Shown here: piece after piece, positions 1 through 5,513 of the stretch | Position numbering within the stretch: position 1 is the stretch's first letter | Layout: each line of letters begins with the position of its first letter | From: Acidobacteriota bacterium | GTDB taxonomy: Bacteria; Acidobacteriota; Vicinamibacteria; Vicinamibacterales; UBA2999 | Length of the DNA stretch: 5,513 nt | Direction: 5' to 3' | Assembly (NCBI GenBank): GCA_020851835.1 | Contig: JADZBZ010000128.1 | Coordinates: 1 to 5,513, forward strand | Translations under genes and position numbers: made by a program | The notes under the pieces: model-generated | What the model saw: the letters and a program-made list of their open reading frames with translations, nothing else | Database searches by the model: none | What the model was told of the DNA's origin: nothing

Positions 1-2
1 AG

Positions 3-518
3 GCGAAATTCGACGCCGCCGGTCTCACGTACGAGCATCGGCTCATCGACGACATGGTGGCTGCCAACGTCAAGTGGAGCGGCGGCTATCTCTGGGCCTG
101 CAAGAACTACGACGGCGACGTGCAGTCCGACACCATCGCGCAGGGCTATGGCTCGCTCGGCCTGATGACCTCGGTGCTGATGTCGCCCGACGGGCACACC
201 GTCGAGGCCGAGGCCGCGCACGGCACCGTCACGCGCCACTATCGGATGTACCAGCAGGGCAAGCCCACCTCGACCAATCCCGTCGCGTCGATCTACGCGT
301 GGACGCGCGGGCTGCACTACCGGGGTACGTTCGACGCCACTCCCGAGGTCGTGCGCTTCGCCGCCACACTCGAGCAGGTGTGCGTGGACGTGGTCGAGTC
401 GGGCCGCATGACGAAGGACCTGGCCATCCTCATCCGGCCGGATCATCCGTTCCTGACGACGGACGAGTTCCTCGACGCGATCGCTCAGGAGCTAGGCGCG
501 CGCGTCGGAGGGGCCTAG
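3..518 (+). CDS. icd: NADP-dependent isocitrate dehydrogenase, C-terminal part (5' end outside window)
   Basis: This cytoplasmic TCA-cycle enzyme converts isocitrate to 2-oxoglutarate and CO2 and makes NADPH. The reading frame is open from base 3 and ends at TAG 516-518, giving 171 residues of a family that is usually a little over 400 long, so more than half is missing upstream. An in-frame ATG at 54 is internal: the conserved motif YEHRLIDDM spans it. The fragment strongly resembles the eukaryote-type homodimeric enzyme (human IDH1/IDH2 class), not the E. coli Icd class. Visible residues, numbered in the fragment, are NYDGDVQSD at 35-43, whose D39 and D43 match the metal-binding Asp275 and Asp279 of human IDH1; HGTVTRHYR at 73-81, whose R78 and H79 match the residues contacting the NADP 2'-phosphate (so NADP specificity); and STNP at 90-93. 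The C-terminus TKDLAILIR...FLDAIAQELG is typical. It converges on the kinase gene, with 10 bases between the stop codons. Confidence 0.96.
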   Translation, partial: AKFDAAGLTYEHRLIDDMVAANVKWSGGYLWACKNYDGDVQSDTIAQGYGSLGLMTSVLMSPDGHTVEAEAAHGTVTRHYRMYQQGKPTSTNPVASIYAWTRGLHYRGTFDATPEVVRFAATLEQVCVDVVESGRMTKDLAILIRPDHPFLTTDEFLDAIAQELGARVGGA

Positions 519-528
519 TCGCGATCGC

Positions 529-3500
529 TCACGGCCGCGCCGCGGGCGCCGACACCGGTTCGAGCGGACGCTGCCGCCACCGTGCGGCCTCCGCGGGCTG
601 GTTCCGCGCTTCGTAGAGGCGGACGATCCGGTCGCGCGCGTCAGCGCGTATCATCGGGTCGGCCCGCCGGTCGCCGACCAGCAACTCGAAACCGTCCACG
701 AGCAGCGGCTCGGTCTCGTCGTATGCGCCACGCTGCAGCAGCACTCCGCCCAGCTCGATCATGGCCCGGCCGACGTCCCAGGCGCTGTCGGAACTGGTCC
801 CGCGCAGCCGATCCAGCGTGGAGCGGAACCGAGCCTCGGCTTCGGGCAGACGGCCGCTCCGCTCGTAGAGCCTCGCCAGGTGGCGTTCGGTCTTCGCCAT
901 GAACGGATCGTCCGGGCCCCGGTGCACGCGGAAGCGGTCGAGGCGGTCGAGGAGCCAGGCTTCGAGTTCCGCGGGCGTTCCGTGCTCGGTCAACAAGTCG
1001 ACGTAGACCTCCTCTGCCGTCCACGACTGGAGAGCGTCGGGCAGGTCGAGCGCCTCGCGCATCGTCGCGATCGCGCCGTCGATGTCACCCAGGGCACGCT
1101 GGGCCCGCGCCAGCGTCTGCAGCCGCCGATCCTGCGACCGACCCTCGATGCTGGCGGCGCGTTCGGCCAGGTCCCGCGCCCGTGCCGGGTCCATCAAGTC
1201 GTCCGGCGCGTCGTCGAGCAGCCAGGTCGCGCATCGGTCCAGGCCCCGTGGATCCGCGCTGGATCCGTCCATGAGGCCGTTACAGAGGTCCAGCAGGTCC
1301 AGGGCCGCCGCGCGCGCCCCCGGATGGCCCGGGATGCGTTGCAGCAGGGCGGCCAGGCCGACGCCCGCCTCGATGGTATCGGCGTGTCGGGGGCCCCGCG
1401 TGCGGCGCCGGATGTCGAGGACCTGGCGGTAGACGGGTTCCGCCCGTGCCGGCCCGTCCAGGCGATTGATGCCGATGCCCAGATTCCGGAGTACGGCCAC
1501 CGTATCGGCGTGTTCGGGCCCCAGGGTTGCGCGATAGATGGCGAGCGCACGCTCCACCTGGGCATGGGCCTCGGCCTCGTGGCCGAGCCGGTCATGGGCG
1601 ACGGCCAGGTTGTTCCGCGCTCGAGCCGTCTGTGGATGGTCTGGTCCGTACACCTCTTCGCACGCGGAGACCAGCTGCTCGGCCAGCACGAGGCCTTCCT
1701 CGAAATGAAGCAGGGCATCTACCGCCTGGGCGTGCTGGTACATCGCCGCCAGTACTTCGGGGTGCCTCGGGCCCAGATTGGCACGCTTCAGTGCCAACGC
1801 CTCCCGCGTCAAGGGCTCGGCCTCTTCGCCCTTGCGAAGATCGATGAGCACGTCGGCGAGACGGCCGCGCAGATCCGCGCCGAGCCGCCACTCGTTCGGG
1901 TGATGGACGTTGGCGACCGCCAGCGCGCCACGAGCTTCGCGCTCGGCTGCCGTCAGATCGCCTTGCCGCCTGAGCACCCGGGAGAGCAGCGCCCGTGTGG
2001 CGAGCGTGTCCTGGTGCGTGGCCCCCGCCGCCGCGGCCTGGCGGTCGAGCACCGCGTCGATCTCGTGGCGCGCCTCTTCGAAGCGACCCTGCTCCAACTG
2101 CAGTCGCGCCAGTAGCGCTCGCGCGCGAAGCACCGCCAGCTCGTCCCGTGGCGCCGCGCGGTCCAGCAGGTCGCGGGCAACCAGGGCGTGGGCTTCGGCC
2201 TCGGTGAAGCGGCCGAGCGAGGCGTAGCTCTCGGCGAGCGTGGTCCGCACGCCAGCCTCGGCCACCGGTTGCCCCGCAAACGCGTAGCTGACGCTGCGCG
2301 AGGCGTTGGCCAGCACGTCGGCCACGCTCACGGCGCGGCCCTGCGCGCCGACCGGCGCGGCGGCGGCCAGCAGGTCATGAACGAGGTAGGTGTTGATGGC
2401 CGATGCCCTCGCCTCGGCCACTCGCGCCCGATCGCGCTCGGCGGCCGTGGCCCGCGACTGGGCGAGCACGGCGACCAATCCCACCACCAAAGCGATCGTG
2501 GCGGCACCGACGGCCGCTACGCCCACACGGTGCCGGACGGTGTACTTCCGCGCCGCGTACAGCAGGGTGCCCCGGCGAGCCGATACCGGCCGCGACGCGA
2601 GGTAGTCGTCGAGGTCGCGCCGAAAGGCTTCCACGCTACGATACCGATCCGCCGGTTCCTTGCGGAGCGCTTTCAGCAGGATCGCGTCGAGGTCGCCGGC
2701 CAGCCGGCGTGACAACGCCTGCACCGTGGCGTCCCGTACCGTGGCGGCTTGCCGCCGCGCCCGCGTCATCGGCTCATCGTCGGTGGCCGAGGGGCGCACG
2801 GCCTGGCTCGGCAAGGCGGGATCGGTGTCGAGCACGGCGCGTGCGATGGCTTCGTGCGTCGAGCCGGCGGTGGCGTGCGCCGCGCGACCGGTAAGCAACT
2901 GGTAGAGCAGCAAGCCCAACTGGTACACGTCGGTGGCCGCGGTGATCGAATCGCCGCGGAACTGCTCGGGTGCCGCGTGGGCCGGCGTGAGGACGCGGTG
3001 GTGCGTCTGGGTGAGGCCCGCGCCGTCGCCCTCGTCCAGCCACTTCGCGATGCCGAAGTCCAGCAGCTTGACCTCGCCGTAAGCGTCCACGAAGACGTTC
3101 GCCGGCTTGATGTCGCGATGGACGATGAGCTGTCCGTGCGCGAACTCGACGGCGGCGAGAACCTGTCTGAACAGCCGCACCCGATCGCCGAGACCGAGCG
3201 CGTGACGATCGCAGTACTGGTCGATCGGCAGGCCGTCCACGAACTCCATCACCAGATAGGGGATGCCATCGTCGGCGACCCCGCCGTCCAGCAGGCGGGC
3301 GATATGGCCGTGCTGCAGGCGGGTGAGCGTCTCCCGCTCGCGGTCGAAGCGCGTCCGGGCGGCAGAGGTGGAACGGCGGTCCAGCAGCTTGAGAGCGACG
3401 GGTGTCGGGACGGCGCTGCCCTCGCGCACGGCCTTGAAGACCCGGCTCATACCGCCGCGTCCAATCTGGGCCAGTATCCGGTAGGGGCCGACCGCGTCCG

Positions 3501-3732
3501 GCGACGGCCCGTCCGCGCCATCGCCGTCGTCGAGTAGCTCGACGAGCAGATCCGGCAGTTCGCTGTCGTCGTCGGCCAGGACGAGCAGCCTCTCGACCAC
3601 CGCGCGCAACCCGGCGTCGTCGCCGCAGGCGGCGAGCGCCCGCGTTCGGCGCTCGGGCGACGGCAGGTCGAGCAAGGGGTCCAGGAGGCGTTCGGTCTCG
3701 GGCCACCGCCTGATCAGGTCGTCGGGTGTCAC
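529..3732 (-). CDS. Transmembrane Ser/Thr protein kinase with C-terminal kinesin-light-chain-like TPR array (sigma-factor-linked)
   Basis: This is a predicted membrane Hanks-type kinase of 1067 residues that would phosphorylate Ser/Thr on cytoplasmic partners, most likely the sigma factor encoded just upstream. It starts at GTG 3732-3730, preceded by AAGGGAG at the right distance. Residues 1-80 are a helical segment (RRWPETERLLDPLLDLPSPE...) seen at the front of many ECF-linked kinases. The kinase domain is about 83-378: glycine loop IGRGGMSRVFKA 90-101, VALK with Lys115, a likely helix-C Glu132, HRDIKPAN 205-212 (catalytic Asp207, Lys209, Asn212), DFG 225-227, APE 254-256, Asp268 and Arg363. 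All key residues are present, so it should be active. Thr241, Thr243 and Thr249 in the activation segment are candidate autophosphorylation sites. One hydrophobic helix, about 403-424, is followed by an Ala/Arg-rich, probably coiled stretch, then TPR-like repeats from about 490 to 1050. GP motifs fall exactly every 42 residues at 654, 696, 738 and 780. Single-helix topology would put the TPRs outside the cytoplasm (inference). The ligand is unknown. Confidence 0.95.
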   Translation of the reverse strand: MTPDDLIRRWPETERLLDPLLDLPSPERRTRALAACGDDAGLRAVVERLLVLADDDSELPDLLVELLDDGDGADGPSPDAVGPYRILAQIGRGGMSRVFKAVREGSAVPTPVALKLLDRRSTSAARTRFDRERETLTRLQHGHIARLLDGGVADDGIPYLVMEFVDGLPIDQYCDRHALGLGDRVRLFRQVLAAVEFAHGQLIVHRDIKPANVFVDAYGEVKLLDFGIAKWLDEGDGAGLTQTHHRVLTPAHAAPEQFRGDSITAATDVYQLGLLLYQLLTGRAAHATAGSTHEAIARAVLDTDPALPSQAVRPSATDDEPMTRARRQAATVRDATVQALSRRLAGDLDAILLKALRKEPADRYRSVEAFRRDLDDYLASRPVSARRGTLLYAARKYTVRHRVGVAAVGAATIALVVGLVAVLAQSRATAAERDRARVAEARASAINTYLVHDLLAAAAPVGAQGRAVSVADVLANASRSVSYAFAGQPVAEAGVRTTLAESYASLGRFTEAEAHALVARDLLDRAAPRDELAVLRARALLARLQLEQGRFEEARHEIDAVLDRQAAAAGATHQDTLATRALLSRVLRRQGDLTAAEREARGALAVANVHHPNEWRLGADLRGRLADVLIDLRKGEEAEPLTREALALKRANLGPRHPEVLAAMYQHAQAVDALLHFEEGLVLAEQLVSACEEVYGPDHPQTARARNNLAVAHDRLGHEAEAHAQVERALAIYRATLGPEHADTVAVLRNLGIGINRLDGPARAEPVYRQVLDIRRRTRGPRHADTIEAGVGLAALLQRIPGHPGARAAALDLLDLCNGLMDGSSADPRGLDRCATWLLDDAPDDLMDPARARDLAERAASIEGRSQDRRLQTLARAQRALGDIDGAIATMREALDLPDALQSWTAEEVYVDLLTEHGTPAELEAWLLDRLDRFRVHRGPDDPFMAKTERHLARLYERSGRLPEAEARFRSTLDRLRGTSSDSAWDVGRAMIELGGVLLQRGAYDETEPLLVDGFELLVGDRRADPMIRADARDRIVRLYEARNQPAEAARWRQRPLEPVSAPAARP

Positions 3733-3741
3733 GCAGGCGTT

Positions 3742-3748
3742 CTCCCTT
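3742..3748 (-). promoter_or_regulatory. Ribosome binding site of the kinase gene
   Basis: The minus strand reads AAGGGAG here, 9 bases before the GTG at 3732-3730. This supports the GTG start, which has no ATG competitor nearby in the same frame. The site lies in the 45-base gap after the sigma factor stop. I see no hairpin terminator in that gap, so the two genes are probably co-transcribed. Confidence 0.7.
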
Positions 3749-3777
3749 CTCAGAACGGAATCCGCGGCCGGGCGAGG

Positions 3778-4389
3778 TCATCCTCCGTGAGGCGGGTCGC
3801 GCAACAGGGCCATCAGCAGCAGCTTCGCCTTCTGCCACTCGCGCTTGACGGTCCGGCTGCTGATGTCCAGCGCCTCTGCGGCCTCCTCGGTGGTCATCCC
3901 CGAGAAGAAGCACGACTCGACAATGGTCACCAGCCGCGGGCTCGATCCGGCGAGGGCGGTGAGCGCTCCGTCCACGGTCAGCACGTCGTCGAGGCAGAAC
4001 TGCCGCGGGCTGGGCACGTCGTCGAGGGTCACGAGCGTGACATCGCCCCCGCGCTTGGCCGCCAGCCGTCGGCGCGCGTGGTCCACGACAATCTGCCGCA
4101 TGGCACGGGCCGCGGTGGCGTAGAAGTGGTGCCGGTCCTCGAAATTGGTGCGGGAGGCGTCGACGAACCGCAGAAACACCTCGTGTACCAGGGCGGTGGC
4201 GTCGAGCGTGTGGTCGCGCCCACCCCGCATGCGGGCGCGGGCAAGGGTGTGGAGCCGGTCGTAGACCAGTGTGAACAGCGCGTCCATCTCGGCGCGGCCG
4301 CCGCCCTTGAGCGCGTGCAGGAGCGCCGTGATGTCGCCAGCGGGGCGCGCGCCGGAGTCCACAGAGGCTGTCCGCACCATCGCCCGCAT
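3778..4389 (-). CDS. ECF-type RNA polymerase sigma factor, Sigma70_ECF/TIGR02999-like, kinase-linked (ECF43-like)
   Basis: This is a regulatory sigma factor of about 203 residues that would direct RNA polymerase to a small regulon. Numbered from ATG 4389, DITALLHALKGG at 19-30 opens region 2, and HTLDATALVHEVFLRF at 60-75 is region 2.2. MRQIVVDHARRRLAAKRGG at 97-115 is the region 2.4 helix and its basic tail; a short linker follows. Region 4 spans about 136-196, with a helix-turn-helix at MTTEEAAEALDISSRTVKRE, 165-184. This pattern is characteristic of the TIGR02999 family. The usual acidic DAED of region 2.2 reads D63-A64-T65-A66 here, so two acidic residues are lost and a Thr takes one place. 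In the ECF43 pair EcfP/PknT, kinase phosphorylation of a region 2.2 Thr is known to restore polymerase binding. No FecR-like anti-sigma gene is visible; the kinase gene follows 45 bases downstream. The start is uncertain: ATG 4380 or TTG 4416 (with GGGGGG upstream) are alternatives in the same frame, and none has a classic Shine-Dalgarno sequence. The stop is TGA 3780-3778. Confidence 0.93.
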   Translation of the reverse strand: MRAMVRTASVDSGARPAGDITALLHALKGGGRAEMDALFTLVYDRLHTLARARMRGGRDHTLDATALVHEVFLRFVDASRTNFEDRHHFYATAARAMRQIVVDHARRRLAAKRGGDVTLVTLDDVPSPRQFCLDDVLTVDGALTALAGSSPRLVTIVESCFFSGMTTEEAAEALDISSRTVKREWQKAKLLLMALLRDPPHGG

Positions 4390-4449
4390 CGTGACACGAG
4401 GCGAGGCGGGGGGCAATACGGCGAGCCCCCCGCCGGAACCCTCCCCGTC

Positions 4450-4484
4450 GCGTGTCCCCGGTACGGTCCCGTCTGCGTGTCCCC
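4450..4484. repeat. 10-base direct repeat, possible operator or paired binding site
   Basis: GCGTGTCCCC occurs at 4450-4459 and again, identically, at 4475-4484. The copies start 25 bases apart, between the sigma factor start and the Shine-Dalgarno sequence of the secreted-protein gene. Exact repeats of this length in about 110 bases are not expected often, but base composition is skewed and chance cannot be excluded. Binding of a regulator or polymerase is inference. Confidence 0.4.
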
Positions 4485-4488
4485 TGTT

Positions 4489-4497
4489 AGAGGAGGT
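4489..4497 (+). promoter_or_regulatory. Strong Shine-Dalgarno sequence of the secreted-protein gene
   Basis: AGAGGAGGT contains the full AGGAGG core at 4491-4496, six bases before ATG 4503. It decides the start in favour of ATG 4503; the in-frame TTG at 4497 abuts the ribosome site and cannot be the start. This is the best ribosome binding site in the window and suggests high translation. Confidence 0.85.
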
Positions 4498-4502
4498 TGT
4501 TC

Positions 4503-5081
4503 ATGACCAGAGTCACTGCGCTACTCGCCCTGTTCCTGACCCTGCCGGCCACCGCGGCCCTGGCCCAGTTCCGGGTGGTCGATCAGTCGTCGCCCGCCGC
4601 CGCGACCGACGACGTGCCATTCACGTGGGCCATCGGCGGAGGGTCGGGGCAGGTCTTGTTTCAGACCGTCACCGCTGGCATCCGTGGCTGGCTCCGCGAA
4701 ATTCGCGTACCCCTTGCTTGCGCCGATGGCGTGCTCCGTATCGAGATTCGCGACGTCGACCCGGCGACTGGCGAGCCCGGCACGACCGTCCGGCGTGCGC
4801 GTAACTTCGCCGCAAGAAGGTTCGACGGGCCGGTGACCGACGAATTCCAGGTGTTGGGCGTGTTTCCCCCGCTGAGAATGACGCCCGGTGACCAGTTCGC
4901 CTTCGTGTTGTCCAACGCCACGGGCTCCTGCGGCGTCTGGCCCGGGCCCGTGGGCGACCCGTATGCCGGGGGCGGCGGGTGGTTCTTCGCGGCGCCCAAC
5001 ACCACGATCGCGCCCCTCGGCCTCGGCACAGGTCGCGAAGATCTGCCATTCGAGACCGTCGTCCTGCGTCCGCGCCGCTGA
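4503..5081 (+). CDS. Secreted protein of unknown function, probably all-beta, single domain
   Basis: This is a predicted exported protein of 192 residues; no function is recognised. Residues 1-21 form a clear signal peptide: MTR, a hydrophobic stretch rich in Leu and Ala, and an ALA cleavage site before Gln22. The mature part of about 171 residues has alternating hydrophobic and polar stretches with many Gly, Pro and Asp turns, for example VLRIEIRDVDPATGEPGTTV at 77-96 and PGDQFAFVLSNATGSCGVWP at 128-147. This looks like one beta-sandwich domain, as in adhesion or carbohydrate-binding modules, but no binding residues can be assigned. Cys73 and Cys143 are the only cysteines in the mature protein and may form a disulfide. 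The motif GPVGDPYAGGGGWFF at 148-162 is distinctive. No lipobox, C-terminal anchor or sorting signal is seen. The gene is divergent from the sigma factor and may be co-transcribed with the next gene, unless the hairpin between them terminates. Long antisense frames over it lack comparable start or export signals. Confidence 0.85.
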   Translation: MTRVTALLALFLTLPATAALAQFRVVDQSSPAAATDDVPFTWAIGGGSGQVLFQTVTAGIRGWLREIRVPLACADGVLRIEIRDVDPATGEPGTTVRRARNFAARRFDGPVTDEFQVLGVFPPLRMTPGDQFAFVLSNATGSCGVWPGPVGDPYAGGGGWFFAAPNTTIAPLGLGTGREDLPFETVVLRPRR

Positions 5082-5097
5082 GCGCGCCGGGAAGCCT

Positions 5098-5120
5098 CGA
5101 AACCCAGCACCGGGTTTGCG
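5098..5120. terminator. Stem-loop between the two secreted-protein genes, possible terminator
   Basis: A perfect inverted repeat AAACCC (5100-5105) and GGGTTT (5112-5117) encloses a 6-base loop. Allowing G5118 to bulge, 5098-5099 CG can also pair with 5119-5120 CG. It lies 18 bases after the stop of the secreted-protein gene. The U-rich part is only the three T that end the stem, so it is a weak intrinsic terminator at best and may be an attenuator or mRNA-stabilising hairpin. A second small hairpin, CGCGC 5071-5075 with GCGCG 5082-5086, surrounds the stop codon. Confidence 0.35.
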
Positions 5121-5135
5121 GTCGGGGCGCGGATC

Positions 5136-5144
5136 GGAAAGGAT
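5136..5144 (+). promoter_or_regulatory. Ribosome binding site of the last, partial gene
   Basis: GGAAAGGAT lies with its AAAGGA core ending 9 bases before ATG 5153. A purine-rich GGGGAGG at 5145-5151 also precedes this ATG but is too close to act as the ribosome site. The out-of-frame ATG at 5143 is not supported because only the 5153 frame yields a signal peptide. Confidence 0.55.
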
Positions 5145-5152
5145 GGGGAGGC

Positions 5153-5513
5153 ATGCCGACGTGCGTCTCCACCTGCCTGATCCTGATCGGGCTGTCTCTT
5201 GCGTCCGTGCCGGCCGCGGCGGCGCAGCCGGCCGAGTGCGATTCCTGGCAGGCCTGCCGCGCGCAGGTGGAGGAGGCCATCGCGTCCGGCGCCGTCGAGC
5301 GTGCGCACGACCTGGCGTGGCGGGCCGTCCAGAAGGGGCCAAAGGACGACCCGTCGCTGATGTTCCTGCTGGCGCGCGCCCAGTCCCTGAGCGGCCGGCC
5401 CGCCGATGCCCTGGTGATGGTGCGCCGGCTGGCCGAGCGCGGCGTACCGACCGAGGCCGACGCGCATCCGGACCTCGCGCGCATGCGCGCTCTGCCCGGC
5501 TGGCTCGAAGTGC
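5153..5513 (+). CDS. Secreted TPR-like helical protein, N-terminal part (3' end outside window)
   Basis: The frame from ATG 5153 stays open to the window edge, giving 120 residues plus one base; there is no stop, so the full length is unknown. Residues 1-24 are a signal peptide (hydrophobic CLILIGLSLASVP, then AAAA before Gln25). The mature part begins with two nearby cysteines, Cys29 and Cys35, then paired amphipathic helices at about 36-98: CRAQVEEAIASGAVERAHDL, then SLMFLLARAQSLSGRPADAL. The pattern fits one to two TPR-like units. It continues with RRLAERGVPTEADAHPDLAR and MRALPGWLEV. The GV-x-T-x-A-x-x-x-P-D-x-x-x-x-R-x-L-P-G-W spacing resembles secreted acidobacterial proteins in which TPRs precede a beta-propeller (SMP-30/gluconolactonase-like) domain; that continuation is a recollection-based guess and lies outside the window. 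It sits 71 bases after the preceding secreted-protein gene on the same strand, so the two may form a unit exporting two proteins. Confidence 0.8.
   Translation, partial: MPTCVSTCLILIGLSLASVPAAAAQPAECDSWQACRAQVEEAIASGAVERAHDLAWRAVQKGPKDDPSLMFLLARAQSLSGRPADALVMVRRLAERGVPTEADAHPDLARMRALPGWLEV

Larger units (their letters stand above)
4390..4502. promoter_or_regulatory. Divergent intergenic region between the sigma factor and the secreted-protein gene
   Basis: About 110 bases separate the two divergent genes, so promoters for both directions should lie here or just inside the sigma gene; if the sigma factor starts at TTG 4416 the region shrinks to 86 bases. I could not identify a convincing housekeeping -35/-10 pair in either direction. 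A GGAACC at 4435-4440 on the plus strand resembles an ECF -35 element, but no CGTC-like -10 sits 16-17 bases downstream. The region does hold a 10-base direct repeat (4450-4484) and a short inverted repeat ACGG-TC-CCGT at 4463-4472 between the two copies. Confidence 0.5.

Noticed and set aside
880..2115. Long plus-strand open frame (411 codons) opposite the kinase TPR region
   Set aside because: It lies wholly antisense to a well-supported coding sequence, has no recognisable domain or ribosome binding site, and is the kind of frame that high GC content produces opposite real genes.
2749..3537. Plus-strand open frame of 262 codons opposite the kinase domain
   Set aside because: It mirrors the codons of the Hanks kinase motifs on the other strand; the protein is low in coherence with no motif of its own.
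2774..3913. Minus-strand open frame of 379 codons overlapping the sigma and kinase genes in another frame
   Set aside because: Its translation is Arg/Ala/Gly/Pro-rich and domainless, while the overlapping frames contain complete sigma and kinase motifs.
4435..4449. ECF-type promoter GGAACC...CGTC upstream of the secreted-protein gene
   Set aside because: The spacing between GGAACC (4435-4440) and the nearest CGTC elements is about 5 or 29 bases, not the 16-17 required.
4521..5484. Minus-strand open frames of about 270 codons opposite the secreted-protein genes
   Set aside because: The plus-strand genes have strong ribosome sites and signal peptides; the antisense translations show no domain and are compositionally biased.
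1..5513. CRISPR array, tRNA, rRNA, insertion sequence or phage attachment site
   Set aside because: No regularly spaced repeats, cloverleaf, transposase, terminal inverted repeats or integrase were seen; coding content accounts for nearly the whole window.

Overview
The window is very GC-rich, densely coding bacterial DNA with GTG and probably TTG or ATG starts and long antisense open frames, as expected at high GC. The best guess at the source is Acidobacteriota (perhaps the Vicinamibacteria-like branch) or another soil or sediment lineage with many Ser/Thr kinases. The basis is a eukaryote-like homodimeric NADP-isocitrate dehydrogenase, a TIGR02999-type ECF sigma factor paired with a transmembrane Ser/Thr kinase carrying TPRs, and small secreted proteins of the kind common in that phylum. 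This placement is inference; there is no rRNA or tRNA in the window to settle it.

Layout, left to right: (1) 3-518, plus strand, the C-terminal 171 residues of an NADP-dependent isocitrate dehydrogenase whose start lies outside the window. (2) 529-3732, minus strand, a 1067-residue membrane Ser/Thr protein kinase with an N-terminal helical segment, a complete Hanks-type kinase domain, one transmembrane helix and a long C-terminal array of kinesin-light-chain-like TPRs. (3) 3778 to about 4389, minus strand, an ECF-family sigma factor that precedes the kinase in the same transcriptional direction with only 45 bases between them. (4) About 4390-4502, a divergent intergenic region with an exact 10-base direct repeat. 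(5) 4503-5081, plus strand, a 192-residue secreted protein of unknown function with an excellent Shine-Dalgarno sequence. (6) 5082-5152, a short gap with a perfect 6-bp inverted repeat. (7) 5153 to the window end, plus strand, the N-terminal 120 residues of a secreted, helical, TPR-like protein that runs off the edge.

How the parts may work together: the sigma factor and kinase look like a phosphorylation-controlled signalling pair of the kind described for EcfP/PknT in Vibrio parahaemolyticus (ECF43-type). The kinase would sense something through its TPR half on the far side of the membrane and phosphorylate the sigma factor, which lacks most of the acidic DAED motif normally used to bind RNA polymerase and has a Thr there instead. 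The divergent secreted proteins are candidate targets or partners by position only. The isocitrate dehydrogenase is a housekeeping neighbour on the convergent side and has no evident link to the module.
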